Origin: Echinarachnius parma
Taxonomy: Eukaryota; Echinodermata; Echinoidea; Clypeasteroida; Echinarachniidae
Length of the DNA: 64,000 nucleotides
Reading direction: 5' to 3'
NCBI GenBank assembly: GCA_037951105.1
Contig: JBAMJV010008383.1
Location: 1 to 64,000 of the forward strand
Of this stretch, positions 1 through 11,505 are shown one piece after another. The position numbers and the translations under genes were made by a program. The notes below the pieces were generated by a model. The model did no database searches. It was not told where the DNA came from and worked only from the letters and a program-made list of their open reading frames with translations. Every line of letters begins with the position of its first letter. Position 1 is the first letter of the stretch.

Positions 1-28
1 GTACGTACGCGTCCACTGCAAACATATT

Positions 29-861
29 CAACTAGAAGGCCGACAAAGTCAGCATACCCACGCCTCCCATTAGCCCTGTTCTACCCCTTCGTCGGCCTCA
101 ACCCTGTTTTGCTTATGAGACTGCACACTGTTTTACTTTTGTATAATCAATCCATTTTCCCCTATTTTCCTGATTCTAACCAGTCTAGATGTATTGAATA
201 TGTAAAAATGAACATCTGTTCATCTTCACATTAGTGTCGGGTCAATAATAATTATTAAATTAAATTGAATACAAACATATCGATAAGAAAGAGTAGGATA
301 AGAAGTTTGTCTGTAAAATGATCCATATTTCTTCCACAATGCTGAATTTCTAAATAAAAGAGAAATTATGAAAGCTAGATTGAGTTCCGAGTTCAAATTG
401 ACGCAACGTTAAGCGGTACGATTGCTCGCAGAGTTTACACTAGATCATTGCACGCGCAACGCCGGAAATGCGCGACGCTGATTGGTGCCAGCAAACACTG
501 TTGTGTCATTGTGGGTATCATGGCAGCGAGCATAGAACTTCCATACGTTGTGTACAACGTGCACATACGTGCTATAACGTGCAGATATTATTTAGGCACA
601 CACGTGCATTAAATACATACTCAAACTTCAAGGTTCCACAGAATTTGCAGGGGTCAACCAATCATCACCAAAATCTAATCGATTCTTCCATGTCACTATC
701 CAAACATTCCCTGAAAATTTGGTGCAAATCTGTTCACCCCGTTCTCTAGTTATCTTGTACACAAACAAACAAACAAAAAAAAAAAAAAAAAAAACAGACA
801 AACAAACAAACATACGGAACCCTTTACATAACCCCCTGCCGATTTCATCGGCGTGGGTAAT
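29..861 (-). mobile_element. Repeat X copy 1 (Helitron/Helentron-like, non-autonomous)
   Basis: Reading on the minus strand, the copy starts near 861 with a short hairpin (GCCGAT-GAA-ATCGGC), followed by a (GTTT)n/poly-T tract and a roughly 150-bp conserved block. It ends near 29 with CTAG preceded by a block whose edges (AGGCCGACGAAG and CTTTGTCGGCCT) can pair. The same head and tail occur at 18758-19754, but the middle (about 110-600) is unrelated between the two copies. Conserved ends with different middles, no clear target duplication and a CTAG end recall Helitron-like elements; that assignment is inference. It interrupts the gypsy pol region, so it inserted after that element. Confidence 0.6.
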
Positions 862-1500
862 GATCTTCTGAAGATCCTTATCATTTCTTTGGTGATACTT
901 GATCTGGTTGAGATGGTTTGCCAGGGTGAACTTGGATTCTCGGTCAGCTTGGTCTGTCAATGCTGAAGAAACTGGCTTGTGTCCACCTGGACTGTCCTTG
1001 GTTACTGGTTGAGTTTCGACCACATTGCAGCGGGGTTGGCTGAATGGAGGATGTCGCTCTAGATTTGAAGATGGATGCTGAATACCAGATGGCTGCTGGG
1101 TAGGAAGTCGTGACATCGCGTCAGCGTTTTGATGTGAGCGTCCCTGCCGATGCATGATGGTGAAGGTGTACGCACTCAGCTCGATCACCCATCTGGCTCG
1201 GCGGCCTGATGCTTCATCCTGGATTGGTATTTTATTGAAGCTTAGCAAAGGGCGATGGTCCGTGATTACATCAAATTCCTGTCCTCTCAAGTAGTGTCGG
1301 AAATGTCGCACCGAAGCGACGACTGCCCAAAGTTCTCTGTCGTACGTGGACCACTTCTGTGAGTATTGTTGAGTTTCTGGCTGTAGTATGCAACTACACG
1401 TTCTTTGCCATCGTGCAACTGCGTTAGTACTGCTCCGATTGCATCCTGCGAGGCGTCGGTTGCTAGTCGAAAGCTTGAGTTGAAGTCAGGGTACGCTAAG
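862..1500 (-). pseudogene. Ty3/gypsy RNase H domain, frameshifted
   Basis: On the minus strand, a segment near 1440-1400 carries the RNase H start motif ATDASQDAIGAVL. After a frame break near 1360 the domain continues with YDRELWAVV, TDHRPL and the end signature HRQGRSHQNADAMSR. The frame then runs to the edge of repeat X at about 861, where the retrotransposon sequence stops and the reading frame passes into unrelated repeat DNA. RNase H in an LTR element degrades the RNA strand of the RNA:DNA hybrid. The copy is non-functional. Confidence 0.82.
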
Positions 1501-1648
1501 ATAGGAGGATTGGTAAGCGCTTCTTTGAGAGTGTTGAAGGCTGATTCACACTCTTCCGTCCAGAGGAATTGAACTTTCTTCTGTGTAAGCCTAGTCAGGG
1601 GTGCTGCTATCTTCGAGAATGATGGGATAAAGCGACGGTAGAACGACG

Positions 1649-2698
1649 CTAGCCCGATGAAGGATCTGATCTGAGTAGCATTCTTCGGTCTTGACCATGC
1701 TGAAACCTTGAAATGTTACTAGGGTCTGGACGAACACCAGATGAACTGATCACATGTCCGAGATAGTTGACCTGCTTCTTGAAGAATTGGCATTTGGACA
1801 TCTTCAACTTCAGTCCAGCATCTCGAAACCGTTGTAGAACTTCTTGTAGATTGGACATGTGTGATGGGAAGTCTCGTCCAAGTATAATGCAGTCATCCAG
1901 ATATACTAAGCAAGTGGACCAGTGTAGACCCCGTAGAACATGCTCCATGAGTCGTTGGAATGTCATTGGTGCATTGACGAGGCCAAACGGCATGACGTTG
2001 AACTCATAAAGTCCAGTTCCAGTAGTGAATGCCGTCTTCTCCTTACTGTCCGGGTGTAATGGGACCTGCCAATATCCCGAGGAGAGATCAATGACACTGA
2101 AGTAGGATGATGAAGATAGGGCATCGAGAGTGTCGTCCTGACGAGGAATGGGATGTGAGTCTTTCACTGTGACAGCGTTCAAGGCACGGTAGTCGATACA
2201 AAATCTGAAGCTGTTATCTTTCTTCTTTACCATCACAATTGGGCTGGACCATGGGCTAAAACTGTGTTGGATGATTCCACGGTCAAGTAGGTTGTTGACC
2301 TGCTGTTCGATCTCAAGTCTCATCGCTGGTGATGTGCGGTAGGCTCTTTGATGAACAGGCCTGTCAGTAGTGGTGTGGATTTCATGGTGAATCATACCAG
2401 TCTGTCCAATATCATCGGTGGAAGAACTGAAAACATCATGATAACGGTGAAGAAGTTCCTGTGCTTGGTTGTATTCTTGTTCAGTGAGATCTGCTGTAGA
2501 CAACATATTGCAGACTTCTGATTGCTGCTGTGGTTCAGTTCCTGCGACGACTTTGTCGACCAAGGCGTATTCTTCATCTTCCTGACCAGTGATGAGTAGA
2601 ATTGGCCCAGGAGTGTATTTGATGGAAGCTCTATTGTTTCTGATGTGGGGTTGATGAGACGTACTAGGATGAGTCCATCCTGGGGTCGAAAAAGACAT
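1649..2698 (-). pseudogene. Ty3/gypsy reverse transcriptase region
   Basis: An open frame of 349 codons carries the RT core: FRFCIDYRALNAVTVKDSHP, YFSVIDLSSGYWQVPLHP, MPFGLVNAPMTFQRLM and the catalytic YLDD at residues 266-269, followed by YLGHVISSSGV. RT copies element RNA into DNA. The N-terminal part overlaps the protease frame, and homology switches from one frame to the other near 2580, which indicates an indel. A second one-base loss near 1710 separates it from the thumb/RNase H part. The first 30 or so codons of this open frame are therefore not part of the real polyprotein. Confidence 0.9.
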
Positions 2699-3378
2699 CT
2701 CGCGCCGGCAACTTGATGGTGCTCATCTATAGAGGGCTCGAAGAAGCCATCGTAATTTCGTGGACTCATATCAGCCTGTTGAGATATAAGACGTCCGTGC
2801 ACGTGAGATTCACTCATCTGTGGAAGTGTAGCTTTACCCACTAGCGAAACGTTGCATCTCCGGGGTACTTGATATTGACGATGGTCTACCAGTGGTATTG
2901 CTGAGCCTTGAATGTAGAATGTTGAAGTTAGGGAGGATATTGAAGCGCCATGCTCTGTAAAGAAATTCCAGCCTAGAATGCAAGTATGGCAGATGTTTCT
3001 AGCAATGTAAAACTGATGTGAGATGGTTTTACTACCAATATGCAAGGTTGCTGTAGCTGAACCAATCGTGTCTAGCGATTCACCTGTAACGGATGATGCA
3101 AGGGTGGTAACCTTATGTAGAGGGCTGCGTGGACCTTCAGGAATTGAATAGTAGAAGTCAGCGCTTATAAGAGAAATGTGTGCTCCGGTGTCAAGAAATG
3201 CAAGAACGTATGTGTTGTCAAGTATGACTGGAACATAGGGAGGTGGTTGTGATGAAGGAGGGAGATCCTGGCTCTTACTCGATGACATCACAGGCACGCC
3301 TTGTTGTGGAGGTGCTTCAAATGGTAATGCAGTTGGTGGAGGTACTGGAGGTGGCGATGGAGGAAGTAGTCCATCCAC
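2392..3378 (-). pseudogene. Ty3/gypsy aspartic protease region
   Basis: A frame of 328 codons starts with a proline-rich linker (residues 1-50) followed by a retropepsin-like domain. VPVILDNTYVLAFLDTGAHI holds the catalytic DTGA at residues 63-66, and the later CILGWNFFTEHGASI matches the conserved C-terminal part of gypsy proteases. The enzyme would cut the Gag-Pol polyprotein. Codons after about residue 265 are out of frame relative to RT homology because of the indel near 2580. It lies directly downstream of gag in another frame, the usual arrangement when pol is expressed by frameshifting or readthrough. Confidence 0.82.
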
Positions 3379-3443
3379 TGGGGGCGATTGTTTTTCTGGT
3401 TGGGTCTGTTGTAGAACCGTTGGTGACTGACCCTCATCACCAA

Positions 3444-4706
3444 CTACTCATAGTTTTCCTGGTCCTCGAACTGCACATGATGAGAGCGCGGTGATGATTT
3501 CCAGTCCGATTGTGTTGAATAATGACTGCGATCCTGATCACGCTGCGAGCGATGTCGTCTCTCGTTGTAATGGGGTGATCGACGACGATCCCAAGTAGGT
3601 GACGAGTGGCGCTGTTCCCTCGGAATATCACGAGACGGAGAATACTGTCGTCCATGGTGGTAGGAATTCTGTTGATGACGACGTTGATCCCTTGGCTGAT
3701 CAATCGAAGGATGCCTTTGTTCATCGTTGAAGGGTGATGTACGTCTGTATCTATATGGCGACAAATCACGATGACGGTTCCTGGACCGATCGAAGGAGGG
3801 AGTACGACGTCTGTCATACGAGGAGTCACGATCGAAGGAGGGAGTACGACGTCTGTCATACGAGGAGTCACGATCGAAGGAGGGAGTATGACGTCTGTCA
3901 TACGAGGAGTTACGATCGAAGGAGGGGGTACGACGTCTGTCATACAAGGAGTTACGATCGAAGGAGGGGGTACGACGCCTGTCATACGAGGTGTCACGTC
4001 TACTCCTGTGTGTTGACTGAGAATAATGATCTCGCCTTGGTGGAGAAGGAGATTGGTATCTTATTTCACGCTTGCGAGGCGGTGACTTGTGTCCCATCTC
4101 TAACTTCTCGATCCGGCTCAGTACAGAATCCAACTTATCTGCTAAGTGTTGTTCTTCTGACGTGGCAGCCACTGTCGTCCTGTTCTCTGGCTGTGTTAGC
4201 TTAGTAGCTCGCTCTATTCTAATGGCGTATTCAAGTGCATCATCAAATTTCTCAGCTCCAAGTTCGTAGACTTTTCGACGAAGTTGTGCATCGATTCCAG
4301 CCATAAAACGCCTAAATTTCTCCCCATTTTGTACATTGTTGTCATAGTCTGGGAAGGCTTCTACAACTAGCGTGGATAGAGATGCTGCGTAGACTTCAAG
4401 TGGCTCATCTTGGTCTCGCACTCTTGCAGTGATGCATGACTGGAAATTTTTGATGTATGCTGACCCACCAAATACCGACTGTAGGGCCTTCTTGGTTTTT
4501 GAGTAGTCCGACTTTTCAGATGCAGGGAGGCTGTCCCAAACTGTGAATGCGGAAGAGGACAGTCGTGACGGTAGCAGAAATTCTTTCTTCGCTGAGCTGT
4601 CCTGTGCTGCGTCCACAGCAACTTCGAAACGCTTCACCCAGTGACGAAAATCTTGACCGTCATCCCCCGAAAAGGGTTCTGGAAGATCTATTCTATATGA
4701 CGACAT
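3444..4706 (-). CDS. Gag of Ty3/gypsy retrotransposon
   Basis: The 420-aa frame begins with ATG (MSSYRIDLPEPFSGDDGQDF), a typical gypsy Gag opening in which 'PFSG.D' precedes a helical capsid-like region (about 15-190: HWVKRF, QSVFGG, FMAGIDAQLRRKVYELG). A short coiled segment follows (LADKLDSVLSRIEKLE). The C-terminal half is an Arg/Ser/Tyr-rich tail with five units of a 14-residue repeat (consensus TPSFDRDSSYDRRR). No CCHC zinc knuckle is present, so the basic tail may bind RNA instead. This is the only intact frame of the element. Gag would form the particle that packages element RNA. Confidence 0.85.
   Translation of the reverse strand: MSSYRIDLPEPFSGDDGQDFRHWVKRFEVAVDAAQDSSAKKEFLLPSRLSSSAFTVWDSLPASEKSDYSKTKKALQSVFGGSAYIKNFQSCITARVRDQDEPLEVYAASLSTLVVEAFPDYDNNVQNGEKFRRFMAGIDAQLRRKVYELGAEKFDDALEYAIRIERATKLTQPENRTTVAATSEEQHLADKLDSVLSRIEKLEMGHKSPPRKREIRYQSPSPPRRDHYSQSTHRSRRDTSYDRRRTPSFDRNSLYDRRRTPSFDRNSSYDRRHTPSFDRDSSYDRRRTPSFDRDSSYDRRRTPSFDRSRNRHRDLSPYRYRRTSPFNDEQRHPSIDQPRDQRRHQQNSYHHGRQYSPSRDIPREQRHSSPTWDRRRSPHYNERRHRSQRDQDRSHYSTQSDWKSSPRSHHVQFEDQENYE
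3771..4000. repeat. 42-bp coding minisatellite in gag
   Basis: Five tandem 42-bp units carry the core GATCGAAGGAGGG and TACGACGTCTGTCATACGA. The period is a multiple of three, so the repeat encodes a 14-aa peptide repeat without breaking gag. Units differ by a few substitutions. Confidence 0.9.
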
Positions 4707-4769
4707 GCTTAAACTGTGTCTCTGTACACGACTGAAGGTATATATTTAAGCAAAATTTATGTGAACAAA

Positions 4770-5045
4770 CCGAAGAAGGGCGAATATCTATACTGTCTCA
4801 CGTTGCATAATGTGAAAGTGTCATCATTCGAATCAATGTAGTGATGAAGGGCGAAACATTCACTTCACGCAGCAAAATTTCAAACGTGAAGGAGGGCGAA
4901 AATGTAATCATTCAAATCAATGTAGTGATGTAGGGCGAAACATTACCCTCACTCAGCAAAATTTCAAACGTGAAGAAGGGCGAAACATTCATTTCACTCA
5001 GCAACATTTCAAACGTGAAGGAGGGCGAAAAGGAAGTCAAACTTC
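4770..5045. repeat. Imperfect repeats in the gypsy leader
   Basis: The untranslated stretch upstream of gag holds six spaced copies of AGGGCGAA (near 4780, 4850, 4895, 4935, 4980 and 5025). They lie within longer imperfect units also carrying CATTCA(C/T)TTCACTCAGCAA and TTTCAAACGTGAAG. A role in RNA packaging or translation is possible but not shown. Confidence 0.7.
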
Positions 5046-5279
5046 TCATTCGATAAAATGTGAAAACACATCACGATGAAGGGAGAGAGAAATCACTCAC
5101 CAAACACATAAATTGGCTGTACAGTGTCGTTGAAGACAGGGTGAAACTCCAAAAAGAACGGCTGGATTGAAGCTTCATGCAGAAAGGCTATGCTTGAGCC
5201 ACGCCCTAAAGATGCTGTGCATGCTGCTCAGTGCTTGTTACTTGAAGAGGAGAGCGAGAGACCACTAGCTGGCCACCAG

Positions 5280-5850
5280 TGTGGGGGTAAGTATTTGGCC
5301 GGGACTGCGGGGCTGGAGCTTGGCTAGGTTCAGGCAGGGTTCTACTTCGCAACAACTCTACACAAGACACTGCAGACATGTGTACTGGTTGGCTTCCTCA
5401 GGCAGACTGCCCAGATTTAATGTGTAGCTACTTGCTACTCAATTTAAACACAATATAACACAAGATCACTCTAAATTCCATGCAAATTAGCTGGTGATAA
5501 ATATACATAAGAATAAAGGCTAATAAATATTCATGGCATGCACCCAGCATGCACTGTACAAGTAATGTCAGTACTGAATATTCATGCATAATGGTTATTC
5601 ATGATGCATGGTAAACTGTATACATCTACACATATTCAAATGACCTCATCAATATTCATAAGGGCAGACCAGATGTGCAGTGAAGGATATGAGAGAGAAT
5701 GGAGATCAATCTGAAAGGATGAGGGTGATTGGGTGGAAATGAAATGCAAATGAGTTAATGAATATGTACTAGTAGATGAAATGGTATGGAGTGGCATGGC
5801 AAGTTAAAATGATGAGTGGGGGTTGGAACTGTATAAAATATAGCCCTACA
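5280..5850 (-). repeat. Candidate 5' LTR of the gypsy element
   Basis: On the minus strand this 571-bp stretch begins TGTAGGGC and ends CCCCCACA, giving the expected TGT...ACA termini. A TATA-like box (TATATTTTATA) lies about 10 bp from its start. The sequence just after it (C, then TGGTGGCCAGCTAG) would suit a tRNA primer site. No second LTR is available in the window to confirm the ends, so the boundaries are inferred. Confidence 0.5.
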
Positions 5851-7150
5851 ATCACGCCTGCGTCGCGATGTACACTAGCGAATGGGAAACTGTATGGCCA
5901 AGTATGCCCAAGTATGCCCAAAAGTCACACTGCCGTATAGCAGTAGTGACTTCACTAACCCCCGTTTTTTTTTGTAGGACTGTATATGACGTTAAATTAA
6001 TCACTGTGTGTTTTTTTATTTTCTCACCAAACTTTGCAGATCGTGCTAGATGACAGGTTTAAAATCCTCCATTTGGAGGCGTCACGTTGCCCCTAGCTAA
6101 ATTGAAATGGGCTACAATTTTATTCGTTGGTCCTGAACTGCACGTCAATCCAGCATCACCGCACACGTAATAATGGCGTTCACCGTGTAGCTAGCGTAAA
6201 TTGTATTACGTCATCAATCATACGAACTTGTTTTGGTCGGAAGCAAGGCTCATCATCAACTGTTAAAACTGCAAAGTAAAAATGTATAATTTAATTTAAT
6301 GTGTGTACGTTTTTTCATAAAAAATAAATATATTCCATCGTATTTTATTTAATTCTATTCAAAAATCAGTCGTTACAATTTTTAAATCCATATTCTTTAA
6401 AAGTTTGAAAAACAACAATTCGCAAGCAAAATACGGTAGTTTCATCTCAAGCGCACTCAGTGGCACACACTTTATTTCCGATTTGACAGGCATACAATAA
6501 TGTGCGTAAGTAATTTACAACGTATCAATTCATGGCTGGACGAAGACTACCTAACGAAAGGTCATTTCAGCAACACACTTTTCACGGTACTTCCGTCGCA
6601 AGCGTGTGCGATGATCAGCGCTCGACGCGACTGCATGGCAAATGAACGTGAAATATTGGCTGATTCATAGCAAGAAAAGTGGGTAAGTATCAAAAACACA
6701 TCTTTCAATGATTTAATTTCACCTTATAGATTACAAATGTCATGTCATAAGTGGAATGAATGAACGGGGAGAAACCCTACCTTACGTTTTGATGTAGGTG
6801 GGGATGTGGGTACCTGTATAGGTACCCACATGTAATGGGGATGCCTACAATAGCCATCTATTTTTAGGCACTTACACGAAATGAAAGCAATGGGCACACA
6901 CTGACACAGATAAAAGTTTGCACTAGATTATCCCTCTCATTCTTACCTTTTAAAACGTTCACGTTCTGTGAAATTACTTAACAAATATTATGCAACGATG
7001 AACATGGATATCAGGGGGAAAATACTCACTTTATTTGCTGTTTTGCGCCTTTTGTTTCGGTTTGTATCGTCTGCACTCAACAGGCATTCCAGGCTCGAGC
7101 TCGGCTTAACTTAAATTGGATTTGATCCGATCCAATCCGGCGGCGGTACG
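5851..7150. other. Intergenic, no gene recognised
   Basis: AT-rich sequence without a credible coding region. It holds one short perfect hairpin at 6803-6830 (ATGTGGGTACCT, loop GTAT) and a (GTAC)n tract near 7146-7160. Confidence 0.6.
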
Positions 7151-7154
7151 TACG

Positions 7155-10100
7155 TACGTACGCGGCTAGTACCAAAGACACTACAAGGGGAAGACTGGAC
7201 ACTTCGCGGATTTTGTGTAACGCTGAATTTCGTACATGGGGAAGGGCGCCCCCTAGCGATGGGTAGGTAAACTTCTTGTTGTTTTCGCGCGTAGCCATTG
7301 AAAACACAATAGGGAACTGGTAGTGAAGTATCAAATTCCTTCTTATTTTTGCTTTTTTATCTCAAAATGTACACCAAATATTAAAAGGAGTTTGTTTTTA
7401 AGTTTGTCTGTTTACAGGTGAAAATTTCCAAGAAATCTTTAATAGTAGACATGCAGAATCAACATTCACGTACAAGTTTCTTAATTTGCTTGCTGTTAAA
7501 AAAGAACTCGTGTAGGCCTACATCATCAGGATTAGTTGCTGTTAGTGTTACCTGTGTCATGGTTTGAAATCAAAATAGTAACTTTTATTTGAATACCTCT
7601 TTTCTCTTTATATGAAGAATTGTTGTTAACAAGAGTGTCACATCCGAAACACAAGCATTTTGTTAACTGCGGCGCAAAAAATCCAAGTCAAGTTAAAGTC
7701 ATGCAGGAAATCTGGTTCCTCTATTCACTTTCTTCTCCAAATTCGCAGATTAAAACATAATGTTCACTTCTCATTTTCTATGCGAAAAAATACAGAAATA
7801 AAAAAAAAAAGATTCGAGGATATGAAAATTGTCATCTTTGTTGACAAATTTTCTCAAAAAGCAGAAATAAAAAAAAAACAAGTGTGCCTTATGTCTGCAT
7901 ATATTTTAAGTTCATACTTCTAGTAATCTAATCCTGATATCCACATGGACAGGAGTTAATTTCATTAATTTTTTGTCCCTAGTTTGATTTATAACATTTT
8001 CACATAAAAGTTCATATTTCATATTTATGTATCCATGGTGATTGAAATGAAATATCAGGATTTAGATTACTAGAAGTATGAACTTGAAATATATGCAGAC
8101 ATAAGGCACACTTGTTTTTTAATATTTCTGCTTTTTGAGCAAATTTGTCAACAAAGATGAAAATTTTCAAATCCTCGAATCTTTTTTTTTTTTTATTTCT
8201 GTATTTTTTTGCATAGAAAATGAGAAGTGAACATTATGTTTTAATCTGCGAATTTGGAGAAGAAAGTGAAAAGAGGAACCAGATTTCCTGCATGACTTTA
8301 ACTTGACTTGGATTTTTTGCGCCGCAGTTAACAAAATGCTTGTGTTTCGGATGTGACACTCTTGTTAACAACAATTCTTCATATAAAGAGAAAAGAGGTA
8401 TTCAAATAAAAGTTACTATTTTGATTTCAAACCATGATACAGGTAACAGCAACAATCCTGATGATGTGTACACGAGTTCTTTTTTAACAGCAAGCAAATT
8501 AAGAAACTTGTACGTGAATGTTGATTCTGCATGTCTACTATTAAAGATTTCTTGGAAATTTTCACCTGTAAACAGACAAACTTAGAAACAAACTCCTTTT
8601 AATATTTGGTGTACATTTTGAGATAAAAAAGCAAAAATAAGAAGGAATTTGATACTTCACTACCAGTTCCCTATTGTGTTTTCAATGGCTACGCTCGAAA
8701 ACAACAAGAAGTTTACCTACCCAACGCTAGGGGGCGCCCTTCCCCATGTACCAGAGCGCGTTGATAGAGAGAGTTGCGACACCGGAAGTGAGCGCTGATT
8801 GGCTAACGCTTCAATAGTTCCAAAAAACTTCAGGCCCTGTACAAAAGTCAATGGGAAAGTCGACTTTTCTCCAGATTTCAGGTAATTATGTCTTGCCTCC
8901 TACCTCTATGATTACAATGTTCATATATTTCCAAAGTATGGAATATGCTGATCGTATCAATATAAATTTTATTATTGAACTATGTTTATTCACGAAGAAA
9001 TGTATACATTTGTCGGGATTTTCTTTCCTGCAGAAATCTTCCGCCCACGGCTACATATCGAGATGGGACTAGTGTACACACGGGATACATTCGGCGTGCG
9101 ATCCACTGATTGACCGATGGTCAACCCTGGTGAGTAAAATTCGCAGCTGGTTTACAATAACATTGACAGTTTGCTGTAGACTATGATGGACTTTCTTTCT
9201 GATCGAGAAAGAATGATATGAATTATTAAACAACATACTCTTATTCTAACTAAAAAGCAAATTATTTATACATTTTATGTTTTGTTTCGTTTTTTAAAAA
9301 GGAAAGTTTGGATGATTGATGTTTGAGTTTGACTTGTTATATTAATAATGTTATAAAAATAATATTTAAATTAAATTGTATAGGAATAAGGAAGAAGAAC
9401 ACAAATTAAACATGATAAACTTTATTTTACCGCCAACCGTACTGTAGGTCCTTCAAGTTCACGAAATGTGTAACATCAAATTCAGTGTTTTAGATTTTCA
9501 ATTTTACATGTTAATTGTAATTTTTATAAAACAATTTTTTTTTTTAGGGAAGCAGCTTTAGCCTTGGCCTTGGTCAGAAATGGTTACAGGCAGCTGGTCA
9601 AGCAGTGCTCTTCTATTCTTAAGTCAGGTAAGTCATGTTGAAAGTTAAGTTGGTATTTCTCTTGGTAGACATGCCCACGATTTGGTATGCTTGACCATGT
9701 TGACTTATTATTAAAGGAACCGATGCGCTATACAAATTGCATAGTCATACTCGTAGAACAGTCACAGGCTCTTTTAAGTTTTACGTCATGCATACCAAGT
9801 AATGGGCACGTCTTTGAAGATAATGCCGAAAAGGCGAACATTATTATTTTTGCAAAAAATTGTAGGCCAATTGCCCAATTTACTAGTTTTAAAAACAAAA
9901 TTAGGAATGCCAATGACATTGCCTTACCCTTGGTTCAAGAGTAGGCAATTATGATATTCCGTATGGCATGCATTCACTATGAATATTATCAGTTCAAATT
10001 ATTATTGCACATATAAAAGAATAGAATGTTATTTATTATAACTAAGCTGCATTGTTTATAATCGTTTATATATATGAATTTCTCTACTCGCTATGTTAGC

Positions 10101-10517
10101 AAAAATCAATACATTTCAAAACAAGAATAAATGAATTAATAATTTGACAAATTTGTTTGCAGTACTTCTACTACTAGTTTTATAGTAAAGCCTATAATGT
10201 AAGCCTTGTTTTATTTTATATGAATAAGCAACTTTTTTGTAAATGTCAATGCATGTCATTTTGACATTTTATCCTCCTTATCCTAGTACAGGGTGTAAAG
10301 GGTGGAATCTAAGATATGTAGTTTCAATGACTAAACAATGTTTTCTTTCTTCTCGTTATATTTTCAACAGATGTGTACAACTACAAGACTTCACAAGATA
10401 CCCACCAACTCCTACAGACCAAGGATACCAGGAAGCCCACGTCGGAGGAGATTTTTGATGGAGCATTGCTGGCTGAAGAACTTACTGAAGTGGAACTTGG
10501 ACATTTGGTACCACTAT
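7155..10517 (+). pseudogene. Paralogue A: four exon-like blocks, split by a fold-back element
   Basis: Exon-like blocks with consensus splice sites are: a first block about 7160-7232 plus 8753-8881 (donor G|GTAATT), 9034-9129 (CAG|...|GTGAGT), 9548-9627 (TTTTAG|...|GTAAGT) and a last block from 10371 that can read to TGA at 10515-10517. The last two join in one phase into an open frame containing EAALALALVRNGYRQLVKQ and TSEEIFDGALLAEELTEVEL. The first three blocks match, inverted, the blocks at 13727-14640 (paralogue B), and splice positions are kept. Block 1 is split by the fold-back element at 7229-8756, and block 2 has a stop in the frames tried. Protein family not recognised. It is probably a decayed duplicate or a non-coding transcript. 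Confidence 0.45.
7229..8756. mobile_element. Long fold-back element (about 730-bp inverted arms)
   Basis: The left arm (about 7229-7965) and right arm (about 8025-8756) are near-identical reverse complements, with termini GTACATGGGGAAGGGCGCCC and its complement and a short spacer. It carries no transposase. Paralogue B at 14550 has the uninterrupted site, so this is an insertion. The flanks allow a GTAC or TA target duplication, but these bases also fit the inverted repeat, so the exact ends are ambiguous. Open frames inside the arms are mirror images and not genes. Confidence 0.85.
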
Positions 10518-10744
10518 GACTGCTAAAATTGCATTGAAGTTTTTAAAATTCTATTTAAAATGTTGATTATATTCTAAATTAAAAGATTATTAACCCCAAA
10601 TGTTAAAGTCTCAAGTGTTCATAGAGTTTTTCTGTTACAGGAGAATAAACAACCAAGATGAATGAATAGTGTGAGGTGAGAATTATGTTGGTGTATTTCT
10701 GCATGATGGTGGTGTTGGTGATAAAATGGAATGAAAAACAACTA

Positions 10745-10905
10745 CAGTGGAACCTCATAATAACGACCATGAACATTATTGTTATATCAGGTTTCTCATT
10801 ATATCATGATAAAAAACAAAGCAATATCAAGAGCTGGAACCAGCAAAATGACATTGTTATAAGAGGGTTTTGTTATATCCGACCTCTTTATAATGAGGTT
10901 CCACT
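10745..10905. mobile_element. Tigger/pogo-like MITE copy 1
   Basis: 161 bp flanked by TA. Inverted ends are CAGTGGAACCTCATAATAAC and the matching GTTCCACTG. The end sequence and TA target site are typical of Tigger/pogo miniature elements. The internal 'GAGCTGGAACCAGCAAAATG' resembles 'GTTGGGACCAGCAAATTA' in copy 2 at 20221. Confidence 0.85.
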
Positions 10906-11209
10906 GTACAATGTATTGTAAATAGTCTTTATAAGGAAGTGCATGGATGACCATTTAAATGCAAATTACAAATTTGTCTGGTTGTGTGCTATCATCTAAC
11001 AAAATGCTTAGTTTGCTCGTCAGGGATAACATACAACAGTATGGTTATTAGTGGATGACAACATAGTTGTGACATGAATGAATGTGCTATGTATTGTTAA
11101 TGGGGATAGCTGTGAAGATAAATAATGTTATCATAGTGTATCATTTATGGTATGTATGGTAATTAGCATGGAATTATAATACAACATTTAGTTACATCTA
11201 AGGTTCCAG

Positions 11210-11505
11210 GGGGGTGTTTCACAAAGATCCTAAGTTGACCTTAAGTCTAAGTTGGACGTAGAAATTATAGAAAGCTGTTAGTTTCATTGAAAGAAAGTGT
11301 ACATTTTTGAAGGCATCAAATGTTGATTAAAATAATACATATTTTCTATTGACAAGGTGATTTCATTTTCTTGATTTAAAAGTCTAAAATAGTTGCATTT
11401 TTGCATTTGATAATATTTTGATTTCGAGGCTACAAATGGCTTACCATAATTTATAAGTCCAACTTAAGAGTTAAGTTCAACTTAGGATCTTTGTGAAACA
11501 CCCCC
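11210..11505. mobile_element. MITE with GGGGGTGTTTCACAAAG ends
   Basis: The inverted termini GGGGGTGTTTCACAAAGATC and GATCTTTGTGAAACACCCCC bracket about 296 bp of AT-rich sequence with inner AAGTTGGA/TCCAACTT extensions. There is no coding capacity. Superfamily not determined. Confidence 0.85.

Larger units (their letters stand above)
862..5850 (-). mobile_element. Ty3/gypsy LTR retrotransposon, decayed, 3' part missing
   Basis: The order on the minus strand is candidate 5' LTR (5280-5850), leader, gag (3444-4706), protease (2392-3378), reverse transcriptase (1649-2698) and RNase H (862-1500). PR-RT-RH order with a YLDD reverse transcriptase places it in Ty3/gypsy. At least three frame breaks (near 2580, 1710 and 1360) show it is inactive. 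Integrase and the 3' LTR are not visible: the coding region is cut by repeat X at about 861 and the window starts soon after. Confidence 0.88.

Noticed and set aside
7660-8585. Open frames of about 80 codons in 7660-8585
   Set aside because: They lie within the arms of the fold-back element, mirror each other and are A/T-run rich.
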